Assembly (NCBI RefSeq): GCF_030407455.1
Contig: NZ_JASDDJ010000006.1
Span: 24,262-88,261 of the forward strand
DNA: 64,000 nucleotides
From: Psychrobacter sp. 5A.1
Lineage (GTDB): Bacteria; Pseudomonadota; Gammaproteobacteria; Pseudomonadales; Moraxellaceae
Direction of reading: 5' to 3'
Shown: in pieces, positions 37,124 through 47,525 of the stretch
Numbering within the stretch: the stretch's first letter is position 1
How the letters are laid out: the number at the start of each line of letters is the position of its first letter
The notes under the pieces: model-generated
What the model was told of the DNA's origin: nothing
Databases searched by the model: none
Seen by the model: the letters and a program-made list of their open reading frames with translations, nothing else
Translations under genes and position numbers: made by a program

Positions 37124-37487
37124 TGATGGTTCCTATAATAAGTATGAAAGGTTCATCGTCTCTTAGACGAGTTGACGCTTGGGTTATCGTTTTGACAAGG
37201 CCACTCTAAATGAAAACTAATCTTATTGCCATGAATGCTTGGTTAAGTATTCATGGGTTTTGTTATTGGTCAGTCAGCGTATTGCAATAACGCCTACTTT
37301 CTCATTGGTTATGATTACAATTAAGCTACCTAAGTCGTAACGCAGAGTGCATTGTAATCAGTCAATCATTCTCTTAATATTGACTGACTTGCTCGTTAGC
37401 AAATCGGACTGTCTGGATAATTTTATCCGATATGCCAATATCTACAAGCCCCCAATAAAACATACATAATAATACCCGCGAGGAAAT
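37124..37487. other. Divergent intergenic region nfsB / frnE-like
   Basis: No gene. Contains an inverted repeat ATGAATGCTT-GGTT-AAGTATTCAT at 37231-37254, which could be a regulator site or an RNA hairpin. The promoters of both flanking genes must lie here. Confidence 0.45.
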
Positions 37488-38141
37488 ATGAGCACATCAG
37501 AAAAACCACTCCGAATAGATATCGTCTCAGACGTCGTCTGCCCTTGGTGCGTCATCGGCTATCGCCAATTGGCAGCAGCACTTGAGCAAACCAATACCGC
37601 TCACACTATCCACTGGCATCCGTTTGAGCTAAACCCAAACATGCCAAGCGAAGGTCAAAACCTACGTGAGCACATCATTGAAAAATATGGCTCGACCAAG
37701 CAAGAGTCAGATGATAGCCGAGTCAGAATGACTGAAGCTGGACAGGAAGTTGGCTTTGAATTTAATTTCAATGATGATACACGTATGCACAACACCTTTA
37801 ATTTGCATCAGCTGCTACATTTCGCTGATCAACAAGGCCGCATGCATGAGCTAAAGCAAGCCTTGTTTGCCGCACATTTCACCAATAACAGAGACATCTC
37901 CGATATCAACGTGCTTGCCGATATTGCAGCAGAGACTGGTCTTGATCGTAGTGAATCATTGGCAGTGTTGGAAGGTCAGTTTTTTGCGAAAGAAGTGCGA
38001 ACAGAAGAGCAGCATTGGCAACAGCAAGGCATTCAAAGTGTTCCGGCCATTATCTTTAATGAGCGTCATCTGGTTAGCGGTGCTCAAGGAGTTGAAAACT
38101 ACATCAGTATCTTAGAGCAGTTGGCCAACATGACTGAGTAA
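37488..38141 (+). CDS. DsbA-family oxidoreductase (FrnE-like)
   Basis: 217 residues, no signal peptide, so cytosolic. Active-site CPWC at residues 18-21 in SDVVCPWCVIGYRQL, the FrnE/polyketide-isomerase subgroup. A C-terminal QSVPAIIFNERHLVSGAQG forms the cis-Pro region. Family members act in thiol redox stress. It is followed 44 bp later by a haloacid dehalogenase, probably cotranscribed. Confidence 0.92.
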   Translation: MSTSEKPLRIDIVSDVVCPWCVIGYRQLAAALEQTNTAHTIHWHPFELNPNMPSEGQNLREHIIEKYGSTKQESDDSRVRMTEAGQEVGFEFNFNDDTRMHNTFNLHQLLHFADQQGRMHELKQALFAAHFTNNRDISDINVLADIAAETGLDRSESLAVLEGQFFAKEVRTEEQHWQQQGIQSVPAIIFNERHLVSGAQGVENYISILEQLANMTE

Positions 38142-38185
38142 ATTGTCTGCCATTATAAAAATATCACTCTCTAAAAGGACACGTT

Positions 38186-38881
38186 ATGTCTTCTGAACAC
38201 TTTCCTTCAATTATCGTGTTTGATGTCAATGAAACACTGCTCGATATCGACACGCTAACGCCTTTATTCACCCGCGTCTTTGGCAAGCAAAGAGTGCTGC
38301 GAGAATGGTTTGCGCAGCTGGTGTTGTACTCGCAGACCATGACTTTATCTGGCTTTTACACGCCTTTTGGCGAGCTGGCAGTTGGTGCATTGCAAATGGT
38401 TGCTGATATCAGACAAGTGACTTTGACAGACGACGATATCAATGAGTTCAAAGAAATAATGAACGCGTTGCCTGCGCATCCTGATGCAGCGCCAGCACTG
38501 ACTCGTTTGCGCGATGCAGGGTTTCGACTGGTCACACTAACCAACTCAGCAAGCAGTGCGTCCCCAACGCCATTAGAAAAAGCTGGTCTCAGTCAATTCT
38601 TTGAGCAGCACTTTAGCATTGAGACTGTTGGCAAGTTCAAGCCAGCACCTGATACTTACCAATTGGTGGCTGATACGCTAGCCGTTGATACGTCAGATTT
38701 ATGCCTTGTCGCCTGTCATCTCTGGGATACTATAGGCGCACAAGCGGCTGGTTGTCGCGGTGCATTTTTGACCCGTCCTTACAATGCAATGCTGAACGCG
38801 CCCAATGTACCAGTTCCTGATTTGACCGCATCAGATTTATCGACATTAGCGGATCTAATCATTAGCAAAAAGAATGCTTGA
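38186..38881 (+). CDS. Haloacid dehalogenase type II
   Basis: HAD-superfamily enzyme, 231 residues. Nucleophile Asp13 in VFDVNETLLD, motif II FRLVTLTNSASS, motif III lysine in GKFKPAPDTYQ and acidic motif near LVACHLWDTIGAQAAG. This matches L-2-haloacid dehalogenases; the real substrate may be another small organic acid or phosphate. Good AAAAGGA site before ATG. A terminator follows. Confidence 0.9.
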   Translation: MSSEHFPSIIVFDVNETLLDIDTLTPLFTRVFGKQRVLREWFAQLVLYSQTMTLSGFYTPFGELAVGALQMVADIRQVTLTDDDINEFKEIMNALPAHPDAAPALTRLRDAGFRLVTLTNSASSASPTPLEKAGLSQFFEQHFSIETVGKFKPAPDTYQLVADTLAVDTSDLCLVACHLWDTIGAQAAGCRGAFLTRPYNAMLNAPNVPVPDLTASDLSTLADLIISKKNA

Positions 38882-38918
38882 TACATTTAACCACTAAGCT
38901 ATGTGTGAAAGTAACATT

Positions 38919-38957
38919 AAAAAAAGGCCGCCTCAATATCGAAGCAGCCTTTTTTAA
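38919..38957. terminator. Terminator between the HAD and frmA genes
   Basis: AAAAAAGGC-GC-TC ... GA-GC-GCCTTTTTT imperfect stem with A and T runs on both sides; it serves both convergent genes. Confidence 0.85.
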
Positions 38958-39000
38958 TAAAGTATTTCTAAGACAATAACGTCGTTACTGTCTTTATTGA

Positions 39001-40423
<1,423 letters not shown>

Positions 40424-41344
40424 ATGCGCTGGGAAGGAATTAGTGAGTTTGTCTATGTCGCAGAATTCGAGAGCTTTACGCATGGTGCAAAAGAGCTGGG
40501 TATCTCGACGGCACAAGTCAGCCGTCAGATCAGCGCGTTAGAGAAACGCTTAAATATAAAGCTGCTATATCGAACCACACGCAAGGTCTCATTAACCGAA
40601 GAAGGACGTGTATTCTATCAGCACTGCCGCAGTGTGCTCGATGGCTTGGATGCCGCTGAGCAAGCCGTAAGCAACTTACAATTAAAGCCTCAAGGCAGGA
40701 TCAAACTGACCGCTCCTGTCACTTATGGCGAGCAGCAATTATTGCCGCTGATTAATAATTTCATGATGCAATATAGCGATATCGAAGTGACGGCTTTTTT
40801 GAGTAATCAAAAGATCGATTTGATTGAAGGGGGTTACGACTTAGCGATTCGCATCGGCAAATTGCATGACTCGACGATGATGGCAAAGAAACTTAGTCGT
40901 CGCACCAACTTTGTCTGCGCGGCACCCTCTTATCTTAATAAATATGGCACACCACACGCTTTGAGCGAGCTGAGTCAACATAACTGCTTACTTGGCACTC
41001 GCGACTACTGGCACTTTATAGATACTACTAAAACAAAAGAGAACAGTAATACTCATGGTAAGACGGACAACCAACAAACGAGCGTAGAAAGGAACCTGCG
41101 CGTCTCTGGGAGCATTCAATATAATAGTGGTCACAGCCTAGTTGATGCTGCGCTAAAAGGCTTGGGCATCGTCCAGCTGCCAGATTATTATGTGCAAAAA
41201 TACCTAGCGTCTGGGGAGTTGGTCAGTTTACTTGATGACTATAGAGAGCCCGAAGAAAGCATTTGGGCCATTTATCCACATAACCGTCATTTATCACCAA
41301 AGATTAGGCTGCTCGTAGATTATCTAGCAGAACATTTGGTTTAA
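40424..41344 (+). CDS. LysR family transcriptional regulator
   Basis: About 306 residues. N-terminal winged helix (ISEFVYVAEFESFTHGAKEL, STAQVSRQISALEKRLNIKL), then a LysR substrate domain (RIKLTAPVTYGEQQLLPLIN) of the CrgA/DsdC-like group. A hydrophilic insertion (TTKTKENSNTHGKTDNQQTS) falls about residue 205-225. The start is ATG 40424; the longer frame begins with TTG. It is divergent from frmA, so it may regulate it. Ligand unknown. Confidence 0.9.
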   Translation: MRWEGISEFVYVAEFESFTHGAKELGISTAQVSRQISALEKRLNIKLLYRTTRKVSLTEEGRVFYQHCRSVLDGLDAAEQAVSNLQLKPQGRIKLTAPVTYGEQQLLPLINNFMMQYSDIEVTAFLSNQKIDLIEGGYDLAIRIGKLHDSTMMAKKLSRRTNFVCAAPSYLNKYGTPHALSELSQHNCLLGTRDYWHFIDTTKTKENSNTHGKTDNQQTSVERNLRVSGSIQYNSGHSLVDAALKGLGIVQLPDYYVQKYLASGELVSLLDDYREPEESIWAIYPHNRHLSPKIRLLVDYLAEHLV

Positions 41345-41455
41345 CGTTCTGTTAAGACGTATTGCAATCACAAACCTGATTACGCACAATGAATATTCGG
41401 CGTTGCTCATTATAGTTAGGACTGACCATACTACAGACAACTTATAGGTATCATT

Positions 41456-41974
41456 ATGATTAAAATCGTCTCTATCGCTGCACTAGCAGTGGCCGTTTCC
41501 TCTTGTGCCAGTATCGATACGCTGCTAAATAAAACCAGTAGCACTGGTGCTATAACAGATACCACAACCTCTATCAATGCTGAAAAAGGCTTGGTAACTT
41601 TACAGAGCAATCACTCCGTCCAAGATACCGCAGACAAACTGGTCTCAGTTATCGAAAGCAAGGGTATGAAGGTATTTGCACGAGTCAATCATCAGAAAAA
41701 TGCACAAAGTGTCGACTTATCATTGAGACCAACGCAAGTCGTTATGTTTGGTAACCCTAAAGCAGGTACGCCATTGATGAACTGTGAGCAAACTGTTGCC
41801 ATTGATTTGCCGCAAAAAATCCTCATCAGTGAAGATGCAGATAAAAAAGTATGGCTGTCGTATAACAACCCTGACTACCTCAAGACACGTCACAATATCA
41901 AAGGTTGCGATACCGAGATTGCTAATATCTCAAAAGCACTTAACGCTATCAGTACTGCAGCCACCGCAAAATAA
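41456..41974 (+). CDS. DUF302 domain lipoprotein
   Basis: 172 residues with a lipoprotein signal (MIKIVSIAALAVAVSSCAS; Cys17) and a DUF302 domain: SVQDTADKLVSVIESKGMKV, LRPTQVVMFGNPKAGTPLM and the closing KVWLSYNNPDYL. DUF302 function is unsettled. It is probably an outer-membrane or periplasmic protein. Monocistronic with a terminator hairpin after it. Confidence 0.85.
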   Translation: MIKIVSIAALAVAVSSCASIDTLLNKTSSTGAITDTTTSINAEKGLVTLQSNHSVQDTADKLVSVIESKGMKVFARVNHQKNAQSVDLSLRPTQVVMFGNPKAGTPLMNCEQTVAIDLPQKILISEDADKKVWLSYNNPDYLKTRHNIKGCDTEIANISKALNAISTAATAK

Positions 41975-42007
41975 TGCGCTCAGTATAGTTGAATAAATAT
42001 ACATTCG

Positions 42008-42050
42008 AGTAAATAAGTGAAATGTGCGGTGGAAGTATTACTTATTTACT
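42008..42050. terminator. Stem-loop between convergent genes
   Basis: AGTAAATAAGT (42008-42018) pairs perfectly with ACTTATTTACT (42040-42050). It lies between the convergent DUF302 and DUF4031 genes and probably terminates or stabilises both transcripts. Confidence 0.6.
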
Positions 42051-42065
42051 TGAAAATCCCTCATA

Positions 42066-42353
42066 TTAAGAATGACTAGATTGCTCTATCTGGTCATTCA
42101 ACTCTACTTTTAATTTCTTTGCGCACTCGATAATTTTTCTGCGATCGGCAGGAATAGCACCTTGTGCAATAGCGATTTCACGCATTTGTACGGTGATATC
42201 GTAATGCGGATAACTGGCAGTACGATGGAATAGACGCTCATCTAATTCAATGAACGCCGCAAAGTCATGCAGCTCTTGCAAGCTATCGGCAAGCATATGA
42301 CACCACTTATGGCCTCTGAATTTTATCTGCACGAAATCTACATATATCGCCAT
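42066..42353 (-). CDS. DUF4031 domain protein
   Basis: A 95-residue soluble protein with the DUF4031 pattern: MAIYVDFVQIKFRGHKWCHM, ADSLQELHDFAAFI, HRTASYPHYDIT and IAIAQGAIPADRR. Family function is unknown. It lies between the DUF302 gene and the transglutaminase operon on the same strand as the latter, 95 bp after its end. Confidence 0.85.
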   Translation of the reverse strand: MAIYVDFVQIKFRGHKWCHMLADSLQELHDFAAFIELDERLFHRTASYPHYDITVQMREIAIAQGAIPADRRKIIECAKKLKVELNDQIEQSSHS

Positions 42354-42448
42354 ATAACCGCCTTTCTTACCTATTCACTGGTTCGCCCATCTATCTTGTA
42401 GTCAGCTCAAAATAACTTAGCAACTCAATGATGTCATCATCAAAATTT

Positions 42449-44710
42449 CTATAACAATTCGTGCACATCTTTTTTGAGTTGTTTGAGTAATTTCTGATAT
42501 TCACTATGACTGGCATCAAATGTACTCAGTCGTCCATAGCGTAACTGACGATAGTTTTGTCTGATTTCAACAAGCTTTGCCTGAATAACGATTGGATCAT
42601 TGCTATCTGTTAGCTGACTCGTAGAATGAGCAGTGTCATCCTGACGGCTGTCAATAGCCGATGCCAAACGTTCCAGCCAAGCCAATTGTCCTTCATTATC
42701 ATCGCGGGCTAATAATTTATCGTGCTTGGCAACGCGTTTTGAGAGCTGGGCAAGCGGCAGGTCTGCTGGGTGCCAGCGTTTGCGTCGGCGATACCAGATG
42801 ACGAATACCAAGACCGCCATGACGGAAACCGCACTGGCTGCTAACCAAATTATTTGCTGCATGATGGAGCTGATATTGAACCATTTGAGTAGCGAGTCTG
42901 CCTGTTTGTCTTGGTCGTAGCCGACCACGTCTTTTTGCCAGTAGTAGCTCGCTTGGTCTGATAATCGGCGTAGCGTTTGTAGCATTTGATACTGCTGATA
43001 GCTGATTTGCGCACTGGCACCATTGCCAAACATAGCCGCCCCTTGCTGCTGAGTCATCGTATTCATGCCTTGCTCTACTCGCTCAGGCGCCACAAAGGCC
43101 GTCGGGTCAACACGTACCCAGCCTTGGCCCTCAAGCCAAACCTCAGTCCATGCATGCGCATCCATTTGCCGCACTTCCCATACATTGCCATTGCGACTCG
43201 GCTCACCGCCTTGATAGCCCGCTACCACGCGCGCAGGAATACCAGCGGCACGTAGCATAAAGGTAAAGCTTGAAGAATAATGCTCACAAAACCCTGCTTT
43301 GGTTTCAAACAAAAACTCGTCAATACGATTGTTATTGAGGCGTGGTGGCGACAACGTATAGCGAAACTCGGTTCGATTGATCCATTGCTCAATAGCAGCG
43401 ATGTAGCGAACAGGGTCTGAACCTGACTGCTCAAATAACTGCTTAGCAAGCGCATGTGCTTGTGGATTACCTTCGTTGGGCAAAGCAAGGTTCTCGCGTC
43501 TTGATGCCTTTGTCAAAACTGGGTCAATACGCATCGATGCAAACTGCGATACATCATAACGGAGCTGCTGCGTAACAGGCTGATCTTTGGTTAAAGTAAA
43601 GTCTGATGTGGTATTGATATCTGGCTGCTGAGAAAATGGATAATCAAGTCCGAATAACCAATTTTGCTGAGTGGGTTCTAAGATAACCTTGTAATTGACA
43701 GGTGCTGCCCTTGCTTCGTCAGGGATAGTGGCGAAGGCATTTTGAATCCATGCAGGTGCTTGCAATCTCGACGACCATTGATCCTTTTGGGAGGCGGGTC
43801 GCCATGTAACCCCATCAAAATCACTAAATACCAAACCACGCCAATACAGCTGCTGCTGCGGTGGACGCTCATCTGCAAACTCTACCCGAAAAGCCAGCTC
43901 AGTAGACTGTCCTAAATTAGCAAAATCACCAGGCGACATGCTGTCAGAGACGCCAGTAACGGCTTGCTGACCTGAGAGCTGCACTGACCACAGCGGCGGC
44001 AGTCTCGGAAAAAACAGAAATAGCACCACCAATAATGGCAACGCGCCAACGCCTAACACACCCAATGTCCGCAGGCGTCCATCACCGCTAGCATTGCTAT
44101 CATCGTTGAGCGCAATAAACGCCAACAATACTATTACTGTGCCGACGATCACCTCTAAAGTAGTCAGTAACCCTTGATCCATCAAAAACAAAGCAGCAAG
44201 TACAAACAATGATAGATTCAGCACCACATAGGCATCACGGCGCTTATACAACTCCCACAACTTACTGATTAAGCATAGCACTAAAAATGCCACGCCCATA
44301 TCGAGCCCAAACGCCGTATTGTAGGTCATCCATAGACCTACCAATCCCAGCAAAAATCCTAGCATTTGCATGCCTTGATAAACACGCTTTAAATGTGAGA
44401 GTTTTTTAAACTTAGCCTTGATACGTGGCAACTGGGCGATGATACTGACAACGGCAAACCCTATCAACCATGGTGGCAAATGTGCAGCATGCGGCAATAT
44501 GACAGCTACTTGGGCGATTAATACCCAATAATAGGCTGGCAGTGCCAGTAACTTGCGATACCATTTAGCCTCATTTCGCTCAGTCTGAAGCATCATTTTT
44601 TGACCTAAGGCCAACTGCCCAAAGCTGGCCGTTTTTGCAGCATCGGACGCAGAATGCTCTGTAGATAGTGCTTCAATATTAGTGGAAGAAAAGCGTTTAG
44701 AATTAATCAT
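42449..44710 (-). CDS. TgpA-type transglutaminase with DUF3488
   Basis: A polytopic membrane protein (about six N-terminal helices, residues about 45-240) followed by a periplasmic transglutaminase-like domain. Catalytic triad residues: Cys in KAGFCEHYSSSF, His in MDAHAWTEVW, Asp in WVRVDPTAF. A further helix and a basic C-terminal tail follow. The start is ATG 44710, overlapping the preceding stop codon (ATGA). The neighbours MoxR and DUF58 are the standard partners of TgpA. Role probably in envelope protein or peptidoglycan maintenance. Confidence 0.93.
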   Translation of the reverse strand: MINSKRFSSTNIEALSTEHSASDAAKTASFGQLALGQKMMLQTERNEAKWYRKLLALPAYYWVLIAQVAVILPHAAHLPPWLIGFAVVSIIAQLPRIKAKFKKLSHLKRVYQGMQMLGFLLGLVGLWMTYNTAFGLDMGVAFLVLCLISKLWELYKRRDAYVVLNLSLFVLAALFLMDQGLLTTLEVIVGTVIVLLAFIALNDDSNASGDGRLRTLGVLGVGALPLLVVLFLFFPRLPPLWSVQLSGQQAVTGVSDSMSPGDFANLGQSTELAFRVEFADERPPQQQLYWRGLVFSDFDGVTWRPASQKDQWSSRLQAPAWIQNAFATIPDEARAAPVNYKVILEPTQQNWLFGLDYPFSQQPDINTTSDFTLTKDQPVTQQLRYDVSQFASMRIDPVLTKASRRENLALPNEGNPQAHALAKQLFEQSGSDPVRYIAAIEQWINRTEFRYTLSPPRLNNNRIDEFLFETKAGFCEHYSSSFTFMLRAAGIPARVVAGYQGGEPSRNGNVWEVRQMDAHAWTEVWLEGQGWVRVDPTAFVAPERVEQGMNTMTQQQGAAMFGNGASAQISYQQYQMLQTLRRLSDQASYYWQKDVVGYDQDKQADSLLKWFNISSIMQQIIWLAASAVSVMAVLVFVIWYRRRKRWHPADLPLAQLSKRVAKHDKLLARDDNEGQLAWLERLASAIDSRQDDTAHSTSQLTDSNDPIVIQAKLVEIRQNYRQLRYGRLSTFDASHSEYQKLLKQLKKDVHELL

Positions 44711-45723
44711 GGTGCTTTCGCAAGCCTTAGCAAGCACGCTTGCGCAAAGGTTTCGCCGTCACCCATCACCGCAGTCGCAGGAGTATCATTGGGTAAACGC
44801 ATTTGAAACGGTACGCTGAGCTGACCTAGCGTCAGCGCCCCATAAGCCAACTGGGCAAGTTTCTGTTCGTGATGTGCGGCTGGCATATCTGCATAATCGA
44901 GGGTTTGCTCATGACCGACAGGATCAGCGAAGTGCTTGGTCAGCATGCCTTGCCCCCGTGCCACATGCCCCCAAGAGACACGAGCCAGTGACTCACCTTC
45001 GATATAATTGTCTAGCCGCTCAAAGTCGTCCTGACCTTGTCTATGCTGCCCGCCTGTTGGTAAATCCTCCAAGCTGGCGATTGCATACTGCGCTTGCCAA
45101 TCAAAGGCTTCAGGTTTTGGATAGACCCAAGCCGTGCGTGTAAAATAGATATAAGACCATGCACGCATGATACCTAGAGGATAAACCGTTTTTATTTTTA
45201 ACCGTGGCAGCTCAAGCTCACCGCGAATATTGGTTTGAATAGGCAGTCGAATGACTTGTTCACCTTGTAGCCGTGTGATGAGTACTGAGTGTGGTGCGTT
45301 GGTGCCATGTTTTTTATTTTGAGTGGCTAACGGCTCAAATTCAAATAGCAACTGACGCCTTGGCTGGCGACTGTCACTATTCAATTGCAGCGTAACCCAG
45401 ACAGGCGCGCCTGCTTCTGTCATGCTGACTTCTAGCAGGCGTACTTTCAAGCCCGATATATGGGCAAACGTAACATGAAAGCTAATAAGCCAAATGCTGA
45501 TCAGATAAAAGCACAAACCCAACACCAAATTATTGCCATAATTGATACCAGCGATAAAGGTGATGATTAATAATACGGCAAATAGGAGGCCTTCACGGCT
45601 AAAGAAAATATAGACGTTACGCAAATTAAGCGTAGCACGATCACTTTTGGGTGCGCGCGAAGCAAACCAACGGCTCAGTGCTGAGGTGATTGGTACGGTT
45701 AAGGCCTTTGGTAACAAGCTCAT
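44707..45723 (-). CDS. DUF58 domain protein
   Basis: 338 residues. Two N-terminal membrane helices (LLFAVLLIITFIAGINYGNN; FYLISIWLISFHVTFAHIS), a beta-rich region, then the DUF58 signature (GQDDFERLDNYIEGESLARVSWGHVARGQGMLTKHF). It overlaps the transglutaminase gene by four bases. Probably forms a membrane-associated system with the MoxR ATPase. Confidence 0.9.
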   Translation of the reverse strand: MSLLPKALTVPITSALSRWFASRAPKSDRATLNLRNVYIFFSREGLLFAVLLIITFIAGINYGNNLVLGLCFYLISIWLISFHVTFAHISGLKVRLLEVSMTEAGAPVWVTLQLNSDSRQPRRQLLFEFEPLATQNKKHGTNAPHSVLITRLQGEQVIRLPIQTNIRGELELPRLKIKTVYPLGIMRAWSYIYFTRTAWVYPKPEAFDWQAQYAIASLEDLPTGGQHRQGQDDFERLDNYIEGESLARVSWGHVARGQGMLTKHFADPVGHEQTLDYADMPAAHHEQKLAQLAYGALTLGQLSVPFQMRLPNDTPATAVMGDGETFAQACLLRLAKAP

Positions 45724-45936
45724 GACTACCCTATTGTTGCCATCTCATTGACGATGCTGTCGGTATGTGACTGACAGATTCGGGAATAGAACGAAATAGT
45801 CGATTCTAGATAATTTAGATACAAACAAAGCGAGTAAACGCACCACGCATAGTAGGCTGAGTAAGCCTGATATCGTGTCTGAGTTATGTGCCTTTGACTA
45901 TGTATCAAACCACTGCTAAATGGCGGACATCCGCTG

Positions 45937-46953
45937 CTAAGCGATGACCGACACTTCTGCTAGAATACGTTGTGCGATGGTTTTCATCGCTTGCCCGCCA
46001 GTCACATGCGCAGGTACAAAGCGCTGACCAAGGCGATGGTCAGTGACCGCCGCAAACACTGCTTGGATATCTTCAGGCGTCACTTCCATATATCCCGATA
46101 CATAGGCATGGGCTTGGGCGGCACGTTGTAGCGACAGCACACCACGCGGTGATAAGCCATGATACTCTTGGCTTGCGCGAGTTTTTGCAACCAACCTTTG
46201 TAGATAATCCAATACCACATCTGCCACATAAACCTGCCTGACTCCCTGCTGAGCCAGCAGCACAGCCTCAGTATCAAGCACGGTGTCTAAATCTTTGAGT
46301 AGCTCTCGACGATCCTCACCTTTTAGCAATTCACGTTCTGCGGCAGGCGATGGATACCCCAGTGACAAACATAATAAAAATCTATCGAGCTGCGACTCAG
46401 GAAGTGGATAGACGCCTGCTTGTTGCAATGGATTTTGGGTCGCAATCACAAAGAAAGGCTGCGGCAAAGGATAAGTCTGACCGTCTTGCGTGACTTGTCG
46501 CTCTTCCATCGCTTCGAGTAGCGCGCTTTGGGTTTTTGGGCTGGAGCGATTGATTTCATCAGCGAGTAATAACTGAGTAAAGATAGGACCAGCACGAAAC
46601 TCAAATTGCTGTTTGTTTTGGTCGTAGATACTCATACCTAAGATATCTGCTGGTAGCATGTCATTGGTAAACTGCACCCGACTAAAGCTCAAACCTAGCA
46701 ATTGCGCCAAGCCTTGCGCCAAAGTCGTCTTTCCCATACCAGGCAAATCTTGCAACAGTAAATGCCCACCTGCCAATATACCGCTGAGCGCTAATTTGAC
46801 CACTTGTGGTTTATCTAGCACGATTTGATTTAACTGCTCAATCAGCTGTGCAATTTTTTGCTGATTATGTTTAATATCAGGCGTAGATGGGCTAAGGGTG
46901 GCCGCTATTGGCTGAGGTGATGATAATGATGTATCGTTAGCTGCATGGGTCAT
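45937..46953 (-). CDS. MoxR family AAA ATPase
   Basis: 338 residues. Walker A DLPGMGKTTLAQ (GMGKT at 72-76), Walker B LLLADEINRSSPK, sensor VIATQNPLQQAG. MoxR ATPases remodel partner proteins, here probably the DUF58/TgpA system. It precedes the DUF58 gene by 213 bp on the same strand; the gap holds a 60-codon frame with no homologue or binding site, not called. Confidence 0.94.
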   Translation of the reverse strand: MTHAANDTSLSSPQPIAATLSPSTPDIKHNQQKIAQLIEQLNQIVLDKPQVVKLALSGILAGGHLLLQDLPGMGKTTLAQGLAQLLGLSFSRVQFTNDMLPADILGMSIYDQNKQQFEFRAGPIFTQLLLADEINRSSPKTQSALLEAMEERQVTQDGQTYPLPQPFFVIATQNPLQQAGVYPLPESQLDRFLLCLSLGYPSPAAERELLKGEDRRELLKDLDTVLDTEAVLLAQQGVRQVYVADVVLDYLQRLVAKTRASQEYHGLSPRGVLSLQRAAQAHAYVSGYMEVTPEDIQAVFAAVTDHRLGQRFVPAHVTGGQAMKTIAQRILAEVSVIA

Positions 46954-47002
46954 AGGAGATTATTGGCTCATTTTTTAGGTCATAACGATGATAAACCAGA
47001 TG

Positions 47003-47461
47003 TCAGTTTACATCATCTGTGACGGTCGGTGCAGCGGCGCGGAGCGTTGATAGATAGGCAATAATATCGGCACGCTCTTTGGCATCTGGCATAGGATCAG
47101 ACAACATCTTTGAGTCTGGCATGGTTTTTTGTGCATCTGCAATGTATGGGTCGAGCGTTTCAGCATCCCATACCCACCCTGATGCTGAAAGCCCTTTACT
47201 ATAGGTGTAGTCCTTTAGCTGGGCAGCTGGCGCACCATATATATTCATTAATTGTGGGCCTTTTTTATTCAGGCCTGCATTACGTTGGTGACACTGACCA
47301 CAAGCATCTTTATAAATTATCGACCCATTGTCAGCATCTCCCTCGGTATATAGTGGCAAAGTCACGGGAGCACGGTGGTCAGGTGGGATTTTCTCACAAG
47401 CCGCAAGCAACAGAACAGCAGCCAGTAGACTGCTCATTTGATATTTACTGATAAGTGGCAT
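47003..47461 (-). CDS. Cytochrome c, lipoprotein type
   Basis: About 152 residues. Signal with lipobox LLAAC, then a class I cytochrome c domain: haem site CGQCH, N-terminal helix GSIIYKDACGQC, axial Met candidate in MPDSKMLSDPMPD and a C-terminal helix RADIIAYLSTL. It is membrane-tethered and probably carries electrons in the periplasm. It starts 65 bp after fimX on the same strand; initiation at ATG 47461 gives a normal signal, while ATG 47497 gives an overlong one. Confidence 0.88.
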   Translation of the reverse strand: MPLISKYQMSSLLAAVLLLAACEKIPPDHRAPVTLPLYTEGDADNGSIIYKDACGQCHQRNAGLNKKGPQLMNIYGAPAAQLKDYTYSKGLSASGWVWDAETLDPYIADAQKTMPDSKMLSDPMPDAKERADIIAYLSTLRAAAPTVTDDVN

Positions 47462-47525
47462 TTTTAGCAATCTTTGGTTGAGGAATATTATCACCATGCC
47501 ATAAACGATATGGCATATTGGCTTT

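Noticed and set aside
45726..45908. 60-codon minus-strand frame between moxR and the DUF58 gene
   Set aside because: No recognised domain, no ribosome binding site; composition is non-coding-like.
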